Shown here: one piece after another, positions 46,899-58,677 of the stretch | Position numbering within the stretch: position 1 is the first letter of the stretch | Layout: every line of letters begins with the position of its first letter | NCBI GenBank assembly: GCA_004794655.1 | Contig: SMMW01000585.1 | Coordinates: forward strand, 521,501 to 585,500 | Direction of reading: 5' to 3' | Length of the DNA stretch: 64,000 bases | Source of the DNA: Marisa cornuarietis | Taxonomy: Eukaryota; Mollusca; Gastropoda; Architaenioglossa; Ampullariidae | Made by a program: the position numbers and the translations under genes | Notes under the pieces: generated by a model | The model's database searches: none | What the model saw: only the letters and a program-made list of their open reading frames with translations | Told to the model about the DNA's origin: nothing

Positions 46899-48002
46899 CT
46901 GGAAACAACCATTGTAAGGAGCTGCGTGTTACTGACTGTACCATGCAGATAAAACGGAGATGTATAAAATAGAATACATTTTAAACTACCCTGCTCAAAA
47001 ATTTTAAAGACTGCCTTAAATCGGGTAATATGGTGACCACTACAATAGGACTGTTTTGATCAATGATCTTGTCAACTCTTTTTTAGCTATCTTTTTATAC
47101 ACGTTCAACTGAAGTGGCCGGTAGTGTTTAACCATGATTCTGTGTTTTTTCTAAACGCCCGTTGTAGCATGTACATATGTTTATCGTTTTCCCTACGCTC
47201 CAACGATCATGAGGTACATTTGTCAAAAGACCTTCCGAGGAAGAAGATACGAACCTCGACGCTTTGCCGATGCGAACGAAGGGCGAGACCCGTTTGTCGA
47301 CGTCCGCGCTGTCTTCCTCTACCAGCTCGGGGGCGACCTCGTCGACGTCCTCCTCACCACGACCGATCCGCACGAAGTTGCCTGGGCGACCTGCACGTGA
47401 CAGCGCCAGACGGTCATGCGCGATGACAATAATAAATACCGATACGTTTTGACAAATCTAAACAACCATGTTGACAATGTTAGACACGCGTGGGGCTCTT
47501 TCAAACCTCAACAGACAATCGTGTTGACAATGGAAATAGACTGCCCTCGATGATCATGGTTTGTATCAAACGTGTACTGTTAAGCAAAATGATACCCGTT
47601 TAAAGGGCCGGCTCTTCATTTTAACGACCAATATGAACACAATAAATTCAATCTTATTGCAGATTTGAGTGTTACAAATGATAATTGTTGTTGGGTGTTA
47701 GGTGGATTTTGTGGACAAGTATGTTAGAGGCATGAAAGCAGAGAAGCAAAACAAAGACACTTATCTATCCGAACAAAGCTCCTAGGCCGGCCGATTCTGA
47801 CGAAGGAGCTGGGGCGCCCTATCCTCACAAAGCTGCTCAGTCGCTTCTCCAGCTCTGAGTCGTTGTCGACATCGCTGGCAACCTCAGTGCCCTGGGGGCT
47901 AGCTGCAGGGGCGCTCTCCCCAACACTGGGCGCAGCCTGAGACATGCTCAGCAACACCATCAGCATTGTTGTCGCAGCGGCGAGAGGTAGGACAGACTGC
48001 AT
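46550..48002 (-). CDS. FVRIamide (FxRIamide) neuropeptide precursor, 3 coding exons
   Basis: Join on the minus strand: 48002-47765, 47390-47255, 46898-46550 (723 nt, 240 residues). Residues 1-23 are a signal peptide (hydrophobic core LPLAAATTMLMVLLSM, cut after SQA). A propeptide ends in EKR (52-54). Ten copies of FVRI-Gly-Arg/Lys follow, predicted to give amidated LSS-, PSS-, PRS-, PGN-, VSP-, ASR-, MSS-, ASS-, IPSSA- and MGQSS-FVRIa. Cleavage is mostly at single basic residues after the amidation glycine. Acidic spacers lie at about 89-112 and 151-165. A decayed repeat PFNRIAR is at 200-206. Molluscan FxRIamides are secreted neuromodulators acting on muscle and feeding circuits (family knowledge). 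A pyrimidine tract and TTGCAG acceptor six bases before the ATG indicate an upstream 5' UTR exon. The odd feature is the AT donor of the first coding intron. Confidence 0.93.
46899..47254 (-). other. Second coding intron of the FVRIamide gene
   Basis: 356 bases, GTTCGT...TTTCCAG, phase 2, splitting the Arg codon just before the sixth FVRI. Confidence 0.88.
47255..47390 (-). CDS. FVRIamide precursor coding exon 2 (peptides 4-5)
   Basis: Acceptor CACGTGCAG. Completes Gly, then RPGNFVRIGR, a Glu/Asp-rich spacer ending DVDKR, VSPFVRIGK and AS, with two bases of the next Arg codon. Donor GTTCGT. Confidence 0.92.
47391..47764 (-). other. AT-AG intron of the FVRIamide gene
   Basis: 374-base intron starting ATAAGTGTC and ending CACGTGCAG. 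Except for the first base it fits the U2 donor consensus (exon ...ATAG, then [G>A]TAAGT). The only in-frame join that keeps the FVRIGRPxx repeat pattern uses this site. It is not the ATATCCTT type of U12 introns. It contains a 24-base segment (47590-47613) repeated at 55163-55186. Confidence 0.75.
47765..48002 (-). CDS. FVRIamide precursor coding exon 1 (signal peptide, peptides 1-3)
   Basis: The exon starts by splicing at 48008 (TTTGTTGCAG acceptor), with ATG at 48002. It encodes the signal peptide, the acidic propeptide ending EKR, and three repeats ending ...PRSFVRI plus one base of the Gly codon. The intron begins ATAAGT at 47764. Confidence 0.9.
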
Positions 48003-48063
48003 GACGGGCTGCAACAAACATGGTCAACAGTGTGGTGTGGACTACTTCTAGCATCATATAGCT

Positions 48064-48087
48064 AGTCTGTCTGTCTGTCTGTCTGTC
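48064..48087. repeat. (TCTG)n microsatellite
   Basis: Short tetranucleotide tract upstream of FVRIamide exon 1, in the presumed 5' intron. Confidence 0.9.
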
Positions 48088-48799
48088 CAGCACACTTTTT
48101 ATTGACTGGTAATTATCTCGTTTTTCCTTGGTTTTTAAAAGGAATTCCCAAGATTCTGAATGTTTAAACGTTGAAAAGGGGCTCGGTTGCTCTGCTTAGA
48201 TACATCCATGATATAATTGAACCACGTTTCGATTAGATACTCCAATGTCTGCGAGTTAGCTTATGGCAAACATCTCTGCGATGCAGCTCACGGCAAACGC
48301 GTTTCTGGGGTATAAATGGTGAGGATAAACTAGGAGAGCGTGTCACCCATACGCTTGTAGTTCATTACAGTCCAGAGTTTCTTGCTCATTCACTCAGTAA
48401 ATTTGGTTTCTTAACTTTAAATTCACTGAAATGTTAAGAGTTTCTGAGGAAAGTGTGTTTTTTATCAATAACAGCTGTGAGTAGACAGCGTAGATGATGA
48501 TGAAGAGGAGGATGATTATAATTATTATTCATGCACGATCGAGCGCACAATAATGTTTCGATCCCATTTTCCTTAATCCTTGCGAAAACACTGTCGACTG
48601 TCTCTGTAAGCACACCGTTTTTATTGTCTTTTGTGCAAGCTCGTCTTGATTTCGCGAAGATTTGCGATTTTAAAGGATCAAGATCACAACTTGCAATAGG
48701 GTGGAGTCAAAGCTACATGGGAGATGATATCTCCAGTCTGACAGCAAATGTCTCTATTACACTGAATTAAGCTCCCATTAACGTCTGAAAGTAAATGAG

Positions 48800-49347
48800 C
48801 AGCATGGCAATGTGAGTTAGAGAAACATGGCAATGTAAAGTAGAGAACATGGCAATGTGAGTTAGAGAAACATGGCAATGTAAAGTAGAGAACATGGCAA
48901 TGTGAGGTAGAGAAACATTGCAATGTGAAATATAGAACATGGCAATGTGAGGTAGAGAAACATGGCATCTGATGCAGAGAAACATGGCATCTGATGCAGA
49001 GAAATATGGCAGTGTGAGGTAGAGAAACATGACACTGTGAGATGGAGAAATATGGCAATGTAAAGTGGAAGAACATGGGAATGTGATGTAAAGAAATATA
49101 ACAATGTGAGGTAGAGAAACATTTCAATGTGATTTAGAGAAAAATGGCAATATGAGGTACAGAAACAAGGCAATGTGAGGTGAAGAAACACGGCAGTGTG
49201 AGGTAGAGAAGCATTTCAATCTGATGTAGAGAAACATGGCAATATGAGGTAGAGAAACATTGCAGTGTGATGTAGAGAAACGTGGCAATGTTGTACAATA
49301 AACATGGCAATATAAGGTAGAGAAACATGGCAACGTGAGGTTGAGAA
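48800..49347. repeat. 22-bp minisatellite, about 25 units, upstream of the FVRIamide gene
   Basis: Consensus AACATGGCAATGTGAGGTAG plus AG, with about 20 percent divergence and occasional one-base indels. Sub-blocks repeat in pairs. The unit has no stop codon in several minus frames, so it gives long false open frames rich in MFLYLTLPCF-like repeats. Confidence 0.95.
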
Positions 49348-49493
49348 AAGGTGATATAAAGTCTCCTGGAGACCAGCATGCTATCATAATGAAGGCATGG
49401 TGTGCAAGACGCGCTATAACCGAGGCATGTTAGGATATCATATAAATTTATAACGCTAATGATCGGACATTAGAAAAACGACTAATGTCTGAA

Positions 49494-49517
49494 TATATAT
49501 ATATATATATATATATG
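49494..49517. repeat. (AT)n microsatellite
   Basis: Short perfect TA tract. Confidence 0.9.
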
Positions 49518-49519
49518 TT

Positions 49520-51526
49520 ATCCATTGTATGTATAATTGAAACTAGAAACATTAGCAGCGTCAATGTATGCTCGGTCATAAGACGAAGTAGTGATGCTTT
49601 AGACATTATGTAAATCACGACACAATTGGCGAAGAGCTCTTTATTTATTTACATGGGTCTCAGCGCTGCTTTGTCATGACATGAACAACCGTCTGAGGTC
49701 AGCTTTTTTTTTCTCCTCGAGACAGAAGGCGAAAGACAAACCGACAGACAGCCAGCCAACAGACCGGCAGAAAGAAAGACTAAAGAAATAAGAAAGAAAA
49801 AAAGAAAAACGAAGCAGTAATAGATTCTTCTTGTGTTTGATTCAAAATAAAACTAGAAAAAAATACAAAAATAAATCTGATATTTCTCATAGCCATACAA
49901 CATGTTTCACGATGGCCCTTCATTCTGTCATGAACGAGTGTTTTCAAACGTAAAAGAGCTTCTCCTGAGTAACGAAGGAAATCTAGTGGCGCTCTTGTTC
50001 CGACGGGGTTGATGAAGTGCCACGTCTTTCTTTAGAAAGTCAGGACCACTTTTAGACCCCCCTTCACACTCGCAGACAGAGTAGTAGGAGCCCTTACCCC
50101 CGATGATCTAACCTTCGTGTGTCTTTATCAGAACTTTTTTATGTGTGGCTAAGCATAGAGGCTCTCAAATGGAAACACAAGCCATTATCTGATACTAAAA
50201 CCCGACAGCAAGTGCAAAGGGAAATAAAGAGAAATGAGATGTCTGCAGGCGGAGTAACTCAATCCTGGGGGTGGTTAACCCAATGTCTGTTTAACAGGCG
50301 CGTCCGACATGCGTCGTCCCGGGTAGAAGAGCTGCGTTCACCGGACAACCTCAGAACCCGGTACATTAATTATGGTGTCTACAGCTCGTCCCGCCAGTAC
50401 CCACAGGCGACTCGAGTCATGCAATACTGTCTTTTATTTGTCTATTGTTGGGATCATCTTTAAAATTTTAAACCCTAATTCCAATTTAACTAACCCTAAT
50501 AAACGCGAACCCAGACCACAACGTTGACTTAAGCAGTGAGTCTTTATGAGCACTTAACTCCAAATAACGGTCATCAAAATAACGAGCTAAAACATATTTA
50601 TATTTATTTATAAATATTTATATAAATATTTTTCCATTCACTAAATGCATGCTTGTTATATTATTTCTCACAGCAAAGCTTGTTGTCACAAGGTGTTGTT
50701 TATTGTAACCAACCGTCAGTCAACGGTCCTGAAGACAGCCTCACCTTTCTACTGTATTGTATCTAACGTCAATGTATCTTCGTCCATGATGAGGCCCACC
50801 GGACCTTCCTATGTGATGCACACTCCCTGAGCTCGTGAATGTTCCCCTGTGTCACTTTTCCATCACGACTACTGATTTGTAGCTGATGTCGCTAAATTGT
50901 TCGACTTTGGTGTGCCGATGATCTGATTTAAGGGTTGTGTTTGTTTTATGTGTCATTTCAAATAGATTGTCCTGAAACGTGACAAAAGAAATGTTCCATA
51001 ATTCATGCTCACTGAAATGGTTTGCTTAAAGAGTTACAGAACGGTTAGCTAAGCTGCGGGCGTGTGTGGTCTTATGTGATAACATTATTTTTTCTTTTTT
51101 GTGTGTGTCAGACACTAAGCTTTGTTCAGACTGTTTCGGCGATGGCTATTTGCACACACTCCCAGCACAGCTGTATCTCTCTTTTAGAAAAAAAAACTAA
51201 AGTCCTGTAACTGGAAAAGTTACAGCCCCTGAGCACGTCAGGTAATGTGATTGAGATGCTCACGACGAGCTTCACACGGTTTTGCGTGACGCTGATCTTA
51301 TAGATGATTAAATTCACCACATCTGAAATTCGCCATATCGGAAATTTGCCCCAGCTTAAATACACTTTATCATTGGCAAGCAGTAAGCATAACATCAGCT
51401 GTTTAGGTAATGCAGCATTTCCAGGACAGAATTTCGGCTAAAGAACATGGATGCGTATACCACCATCCTTGTTAAACACATTTCACTGTATATCACTGCA
51501 TGAAAACAAAATCAGAAAGTCTCAGC

Positions 51527-51594
<68 letters not shown>

Positions 51595-53079
51595 CAGAGA
51601 GGTAGTGACTGGGTGGGTGGTTGAGTGAGTCATCCAACTAGTTAGTGTACTAAATATTGCACGGTTGAGAAGTTTGATGATAAGAATTAATTAGAAACTT
51701 GGAGCCATCCTTGTGTGTAAATGTTTCTTTCCCTTAGTTTACTTTTTTTTTTGATGCACTGTTTTTTTCAAAAGTGGAAGCAGCCTTTCATTAAGTTCAA
51801 AGCATTCAACCTTGATGTGCTTTGTTTCTTTTAAGGTGGATTATCTTCCCCGATGTGGTTCATCAAACCCTCTTCCAGCCTAGCGTTCGAGTCTTTTTTA
51901 TTAGGAACAGTCTACTCGCCTTACCTACGCTATAGACACAATAAAGGAAAACTAAGAAGATTGATGTAGGTTTTCAATTAATTCTCGTCCTATATCTGAA
52001 AGTCGTCAGGGTTCGAAGACATAGTTTCCTTTAGCCTTATTTCAGAGCAGGCGTGTCGGCTGTCCATCCTCGTCAAGCCACCAACAGCTTGTAGTGTTCT
52101 CAGGTTCTCCAAACATAATTGATTTGCGCGACGCTTGATCGGTTTTTTATTTTTTAATTTATTTTCTTTTTTAATTTGTTTTCTTTTCACTAATCTTTCC
52201 TCTGTTTTTTTCCTGTATCTGCAAGATTTGCCAACCTCTTCTAAAGTTACAACTTTATTAAAAACATTATCTCTATGAGACATGTCATGAGCAGATTGTT
52301 ACTTTTAACCTGATGTTTGTCTTTCCTGATCACTTGCACGTTCTTACTTAAAAATTAAAATCTTGTGTATACCTACAGCTGTGTTCATTGTAGATGTCTC
52401 TATTAAATTCAATTTTTTAAAAGATGTGAGGCATATAAAAACACCATAACTGGCTCCAATTAGGACAGAGAATTCAGCTACATAGATGTAAATCACAACC
52501 CTGCTACCATTGTAATCTAGATGCAGATCTAGATTTTGAACTACTTAAAATTTTTCAGAAATGCTTTACAGCCCTATAGAAATACAGACTTGTAAATAAT
52601 TTGTACTAGCGAAGGTACTCGGCGGCGTCAGGGTGATGGCCCTTTGCCTGACAAGATTTTAGTGTCAGTGAGTGTCTCGGTGTCTCATGGATCAGATTTA
52701 AAAAGTCAGACAGAGGGAGCCGATTGTCTTTGGTCAAGGATTAAAAATTTCATTTTAACTATCGTCTACCCTATTGTCGTCTAGGTCTGTGTACATATAT
52801 TTTAAATATCTGTAAAGCATGTACACTCAAAGATGTGTGTATAAATTTTTTTGTGTGTGAGAGAGAGAGGAACAGTTTGTACCTGTGTGAATGTGAAAAA
52901 ATGTTTTACGCTATGATCAACTTTTCTTTTGCTCTCAAACTTCTCCTCTCCTTTACCACTCTACCTTTTATCATCTTATTTTTGCAGCTCATACCAGAGT
53001 GCGTTAGGAATGGAAGAATACAGGAAAAGGCTATGTACGTCTATACTTTTATTTTAAATAAATGTGTTGTTGAAAATTT

Positions 53080-53113
<34 letters not shown>

Positions 53114-54420
53114 AGTGGGTGTGTGGGCGCACGTTATCTGTAATTCTCAATCAATGCTCCTGAATGTGGAAACATGTTTACTTATTTAAAAGCCTAAAGT
53201 TTTAGCCTGAAAGGTAAAAAGTCAATATTAAAAGCTTTGCGAAAAACATTATTGGCAGCTTAGAGACCTTCGGGAAAATAAAATTTAACAGGAAATCGTT
53301 GTCAAATCAATACGACATTATCATATTGCGTGCCAGCTAAATTATAACTTTAAAAGACGTATTCAGAAATCATACATTTAAAATTAGCAATTAACAATGG
53401 GCAGTTGGCATTAACAAAGACATCAGTTCTTCACTTATATTCTGTGTTCCTGATCTGTTTTATTTAACCCCTCTTTATGCGAACAACGAAACGTTCTTTG
53501 AAATATTATCCCATCAATTAACTTTTGTCTGAGTTTTAAGAGGACTGCATTTTAAATTAAAATTATTTTGAGGGAAATACAAAGTATTTGATACACTAGT
53601 AGCAATGGCACTAAAAAGGGTTAAAATATTTTAACCGCGCTTTAGCTATATTCAACCTCCCTGGCTTTGTCTGTTGTAAGATTTAATAAAAAATATTTTA
53701 GTTTAAAGATGTTTCAAGGCAGATTCTATATAAAAAAAAATTTTGATGAATTTTATTTTAATAAACGTTATGCCATTCGTTCTTATAAAGTCTCGCGGCG
53801 TCTAAAGAAAACAACTGTATAAAATACAACTAATTAAACTGAACAGTGCTCAGTTGTACCCAAAACGGTTGCTGGCTATTCTTGACTTTTACGGTTGCCC
53901 GCTGTTACCTTCCATTTCTGTGTTTCACTGTGCGGACAGCCTGTCTTCCGGAGCTGAATGTAAAATCGCAATTTGGTTTCGTGTTAAAAGAAAGTCCTCT
54001 GGCTGGTTCCAGGATAATGAATCCTATGCATACGACAGTTAACGCTTGTAAACTTTAAAGAACAGGTTCTTCTGTCGTGCACTTGAACTGTGTGTCCGCT
54101 TTCACATGCGACCTTCGGGGCAAATGGACAGTCGGGATGGGGTGAAGCGAGGCTTGAAACGTTCTTACTTTTAAAAGCTACCCGTAATATAATTTCTACA
54201 CGCATTCCACTGTGTGCGTGCGTCTGTTTGTGTGTGTGTTGGGGGTGGGGGGTCAAAATGAAACGACTGACAAATCTGCCCTAAGTAATCTCTCTATACT
54301 CTGTGAGAGTTTTTCAGGTTGTACTCTGTGCGTTAAAATTATGAAGCATTCTGCATTAGTTTTAATTAGTACATTAGTAAATGAAAGTGTGAAGAGACGG
54401 GCACAAGGCAGACAATAATG
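49520..54420. other. Gene-free stretch
   Basis: AT-rich DNA with (GT)n at 51530-51593 and 53080-53104 and an AT palindrome at 50590-50630. A plus-strand open frame at 50290-50463 follows a fair acceptor (CTGTTTAACAG), but its translation is not recognisable. Nothing else seen. Confidence 0.45.
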
Positions 54421-54439
54421 TAAAATATCTTATTTTCTG

Positions 54440-54530
54440 AGAAAATTGTACATTGTACACTGTGGTACTGTACACAGAAAACTGGGAAATGTACAGTGTG
54501 TACAGAGGACGTACAGTGTTTGCTGTAGGA
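54440..54530. other. Cluster of seven GTAC palindromic motifs
   Basis: TGTACATTGTACAC, GGTACTGTACAC, ATGTACAGTGTGTACAG and ACGTACAGTG lie within 90 bases. The repeated TGTACA/GTACAG units can pair with each other. Confidence 0.6.
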
Positions 54531-55133
54531 CCGTTAGGTGAAGTCTGATTGATGTCTAGCTCCAGCCTGAGTGTCAGCTTATTACTACATCCAGACATTT
54601 GTTTCCCAAACTTAGCGCAATATTTTTCTCCTTGCTCTCCCGCTGTTTTCCTTCCCTTCACCAAGTCGCTTAAGAGTCGCAGAAATGATCTGCCTACGGT
54701 AGGAACTGAAGGCCAGTGGCCCGGATGTGACTGAAAAATACATGGACACATGATGGCGCCACGTGGTGTGAGCAGGATTTCCACGACACTTTCCTGTCGA
54801 GTATCTCTCTTCTCGCCTTCCTTCAGGTACACAGCTGCCTTACTGTCTTTGTCTTTTTGTTTTTTGTTTTTTTGTTTTGTTTTACAAATTATATTGGAAG
54901 TAGGCGTAGCCTAATATTTTCACTGTGTTTGTGTGCGTGTTTTCACGTTCTATTATAATGCGTGCGTATGTGAGTATGTGAGTGGGGTTCCTGGCCATGC
55001 TTTACAATGTCCGTGTTACGGACCTACACGAAGGTCTGTGATTCGTATGACTCTGTTGGCTCTGGCTCGTGTCTTTTTTTTGTTATTGTTGTTGCTGTTG
55101 GTTTTTTTTTCCTTTATTTTGTTCTTCTTCTCG

Positions 55134-55256
55134 TTTCAGGCACATTGTTTTTTCTCTGCATGTGATACCCGTTTAAAGGGCCGGCTGCTTATTTGTGACA
55201 TAGCCTTAGTTGCTGGCTCGTCGTCAAACACGAAGTCCCTCATCCTTCTTCTTTAA
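55134..55256 (+). mobile_element. SINE family A fragment (3' part)
   Basis: Shares GGCACATTGTTTTTTCTCTG and ACATAGCCTTAGTTGCTGGC with the copy at 5960-6135, in the opposite orientation. It carries about 33 extra bases in the middle, including a segment also present in the FVRIamide intron. Confidence 0.6.
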
Positions 55257-56613
55257 AGACTGACGTTGCGTGCAAAGTGCAAAGCCAGCGGCTAGGAATG
55301 TGATCAGCAATGAGCAGTGTCTACTTTTGCAGTAGATGCGTGAAGTGCCCGACTCTTCATCTGCAGCAATGCCACTCGGGATTAGCCGGTCCCGCTCGGG
55401 GCCGAGGCCAGGACACAGAAATGTCATTTGAAAACGATTTGCTACGTAATTCCTGTCATCGCATCCGATATTCCTGAGCAGCTCTCGCGCCATCACTTTG
55501 ATTCCAGCTCCCTGTCCACTTTGCACATTTGTTGTCAATCGCAACCGTTATGCTATCTCCCAGTGCCGATATCGATCTATGCGCTCGAAATTCGAAAAAC
55601 AAAATCACAAAAGTTCTACAGCTTATGAAAAACTTATTTTATGAACTTCTCGACAGACCAAGCATGCTGTCGTAATGTCTAGTGGGACAAAGACCGCGGT
55701 ATATCACTTCAGTCAGTGTTAGAAACTCTAGATGGCGGGACACCTAATCGTTAAGTTCGCAAAAAGTAGTGTTAGAACAAATGAGAGCAAAATGGTGGTG
55801 GAACAAGTTCCACAGTGTCGTGGCAGAACACTTTCCTCGATCCACGCTTTTTTCTCATAGTTATCGTGTTTGGAACATCCTGGGTCAGTGAGTTCAGATC
55901 TTTGTAGCATTTGTTTTGAAATGTTTGAATTTTCTTCCCCCTTCAGTTACAATTCAATTCACAGATATTTACTGTCTTTATTGAGGTGGGTTGTAAGTGT
56001 TTGACAAACAAGAGTTATTGAATTACATATGTTTATTCCTGTAAATGTGAAACTACATGTGTATGGTTCAGCAAATGTCAAACTAGTCATGTTTTCTTGG
56101 GTGAAATACATAGCAGGGGATGCTTGTTCGACGCTCCCTTGGAAATGGGGCTAATAAACTACCCCTGCCTACCCAATAACTGTGCAGCAGAAAACTTCCC
56201 TTGTTAATCCAATAACTGTCCAGAAGGACCAGAGTACATGATTCTTCAAGGAAAGTAAAGGAGGCGGAAGAAAGGGTCGTGATCTGCCTTCCATATAATA
56301 TTCCCTTCAACCACTTACTCATTAAGAAGTACATGCGACTGTTTTTTTGAAGGTTGTGCGTTTTAGCACATTTAGTACAGTCAGTGTCTGCTACTTTTTC
56401 CAGTGCATTCCCCGCAGAACATTTGATCTAACGATACTTGCAGATCACTAATTGCATGCTCAACACCTGCTTGCTTGATTGCTTAATTGCAAGGTTAGTT
56501 CTTGACGGTTGCTATACGCTTTACTGTCTCACTGAGCTTTTTGCTTTGACAAGTGTGGCATCTTCCACAAAACCACAAAGCTAGCTGCAGTATCCTCGAA
56601 TATATTTGTTTTG

Positions 56614-56735
56614 AAAGGATCAGAAAAAATTCAAGAATCAACTGAGAGTAAGTGGTTATTGCGAATGGTCCACGATTCCAGTTCTTCACTCCCCCTCCCC
56701 TTTCCTCAAAAAAGAAAGAAAAGACGGGGAAATAA
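56614..56735 (+). mobile_element. SINE-like repeat family C, copy 1, A-rich tail
   Basis: ATCAACTGAGAGTAAGTGGT, then TGCGAATGGTC, a C-rich segment and an A-rich tail. Same order and orientation as 58678-58790. Confidence 0.6.
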
Positions 56736-56779
56736 ACATTCTAAATTTAAGCAAAAATTCCTTGTCGTCTTGAATAATA

Positions 56780-56885
56780 TTTTTTATATAATAATAATAA
56801 TAACAATAATAATAATAATAATAAATGAAGATTTTTATAGCGCATATTCACACTCATAGAGAGCATGCTCTTAGCGCTTATATAT
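56780..56885 (-). mobile_element. Short retroelement tail with (AAT)n
   Basis: On the minus strand GAGCATGCTCTCTATGAGTG is followed by ATATGCGCTATAAAAATCTTC and (ATT)n. GCGCTATAAAAATC-(ATT)n is a common 3' end of short elements in invertebrate genomes. It partly overlaps a TA tract. Confidence 0.45.
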
Positions 56886-58126
56886 ATATATATATATTGT
56901 AAGTGCTTTGCGGTATTTGTATTATTGCTCAATTGTGAAAGTCAGTCGTTACTGACAAGAGTTATTCACATAATATTGATATTTATAAATATTCTTTCCT
57001 GCATAAAAAATGGTAAGTGAAACAGAACCTTGGCCAAGTGTTTACGGCTCTCAGCCTTGGGACCTCAAGGGAAAAAGAAAGCAATGATGACCGATGACTG
57101 GCTTACAACGAGTCACGTGCAGTTATGGAACTCGCCCTCAGCGTTGAGGTTCAATAAGCGGGTGGCTGTTTGATTCTAACAGAGAGAGAGAGAGCTAACA
57201 GGCCGGTTGTAAAACATTCTTGTCGGGAATGAAATATAGCGTCTTTGTAATTTTCTTCAATGATGTGTAACAGTACCTACGATACTAAAATGGTGTTACA
57301 AATGTTCAGGTGTGTTTGTTTGTATGTAGTATTATGTGTGTCTGTATTTCGGTTGTTAAGTATTTTTATGGATTTGGGTATTTGAAGGTCTGGCATCTCG
57401 TCTAATCACTATTTTGTTAAACGTAACAAGAAAATATTATTGCATTCGTGTAATAATTGTTTCTTAGAGTCTTTAATGTTTTTCACTGTGCTTTGTAACG
57501 TGTTTTTTGTTAATGTCAGTATTAGAAAAGTGATACTTGATTACTAATTTCCTATAAAAAAAAGGTGAAGTCGTGGACGAGAAGTAAAACAAGAAACTAC
57601 TCAAGAATAAAGAAAATTACCGATGGGTATCAAAACTGTTCTCTGTTACTTCTGGCCTTCTTTCAGGGTAAGAACTTTATAATATAGTAAGGGAACAGTT
57701 ACTATAATTTCATAGAATCTTTCGCCATACACTTTCAGGGTAATCCTGTCATAAAAGGGAAGTCCGGTTTTCTTAAGGACTAATCAGCTCTTGTCTGCCC
57801 ATGTAACATGAGATCTGTCTCAACCCGACATCTGCGGTCCTCTGGCCACTGTCATTTGTCTTGTACGGTGTGAGTAACTTGCCTTATTTCTAAATTACTG
57901 TAATTTTTGGTAAATCCAGTAGACTGAATAGCCTGCATATTAAGCGTTGCGAGCGCCCTCGTGTAAGAAATAGATTAATATCACGTGGTCGGTACTAAAG
58001 TACTATCCAACAGTTTAAAACACTATTGTCGAATGCAGCCTTTGCACATGCGTGAGACACATCACGTGAACCAGCAGCTGCAGCTTCGTGTGACGTCCTA
58101 CGATTACGCAAGAAACGGTCATGGCG

Positions 58127-58148
58127 CGACTAATGACGTCATTAGTCG
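58127..58148. promoter_or_regulatory. 22-bp perfect palindrome centred on a CRE (TGACGTCA)
   Basis: GACTAATGACGTCATTAGTC with one more C-G pair outside. The eight central bases are the full consensus CREB/ATF site. A TGACGTCC lies at about 58091 and an ACGTCA at about 58160, with CACGTG motifs nearby. No transcription start can be assigned. Confidence 0.5.
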
Positions 58149-58677
58149 GTGCGGCAACACGTCATCCGCATTCCGCACAGCGAATGTCGCTAACTACATG
58201 CAACGATCCTCCCGATTTGATAAGCTCGCAGGCAGATCCTCCCACGTTACCCTAGACCCTCCTTTGATGCATGTTGACTTACACGAACCAGACACAGGGG
58301 AAGATAATCTCAGTTACCGAGTTCTCTCCTTTGATGCGTGTTGACATGCTTGAACTTGATACGGGAAATATTTCATTTGCAGCCATGCTAGGACGAGCCA
58401 ATATAGCGGACGCTATCAGCCTGAGGTGAATGATGACACAGCAAAGGACCATCATCGAAAAATAAGTAGTTGTGCATTCAGTAGTGTTAAAAAAGAAATT
58501 TTGAAACGCGATGAAATGTAATGATTCTAACCGATTGCACTTTTCTGGGTGGGCTTAGGTAGTCGACTGATTCACGATAGATGCTTATCGAAGTATAAGT
58601 AAATCTGTAAATTAGATTAGTCCCTAGCGATCAAAATTAAATTAGTCTACTTTTAATGAGGTTCAGAAGAGAAATAG

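Noticed and set aside
46534..46952. Plus- and minus-strand frames overlapping the FVRIamide exons
   Set aside because: They are shadows of the GC-rich coding exons on the other strand or in another frame. Only the FVRI frame has repeats, spacers and matching splice phases.
47391..47764. U12-type (minor spliceosome) AT-AC intron
   Set aside because: The donor is ATAAGT, not ATATCCTT, and ending at AC would add Ala-Gly and break the processing site. An AT-AG or mutated GT-AG intron fits better.
48684..49387. Minus-strand open frames of 147, 109 and 87 codons rich in FLYLTLPCF-like repeats
   Set aside because: They are translations of a 22-bp minisatellite in several frames. There is no start context or non-repeat coding sequence.
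55224..55544. 106-codon minus-strand frame with a hydrophobic stretch
   Set aside because: Its 3' end runs into a SINE fragment and no family or splice context supports it.
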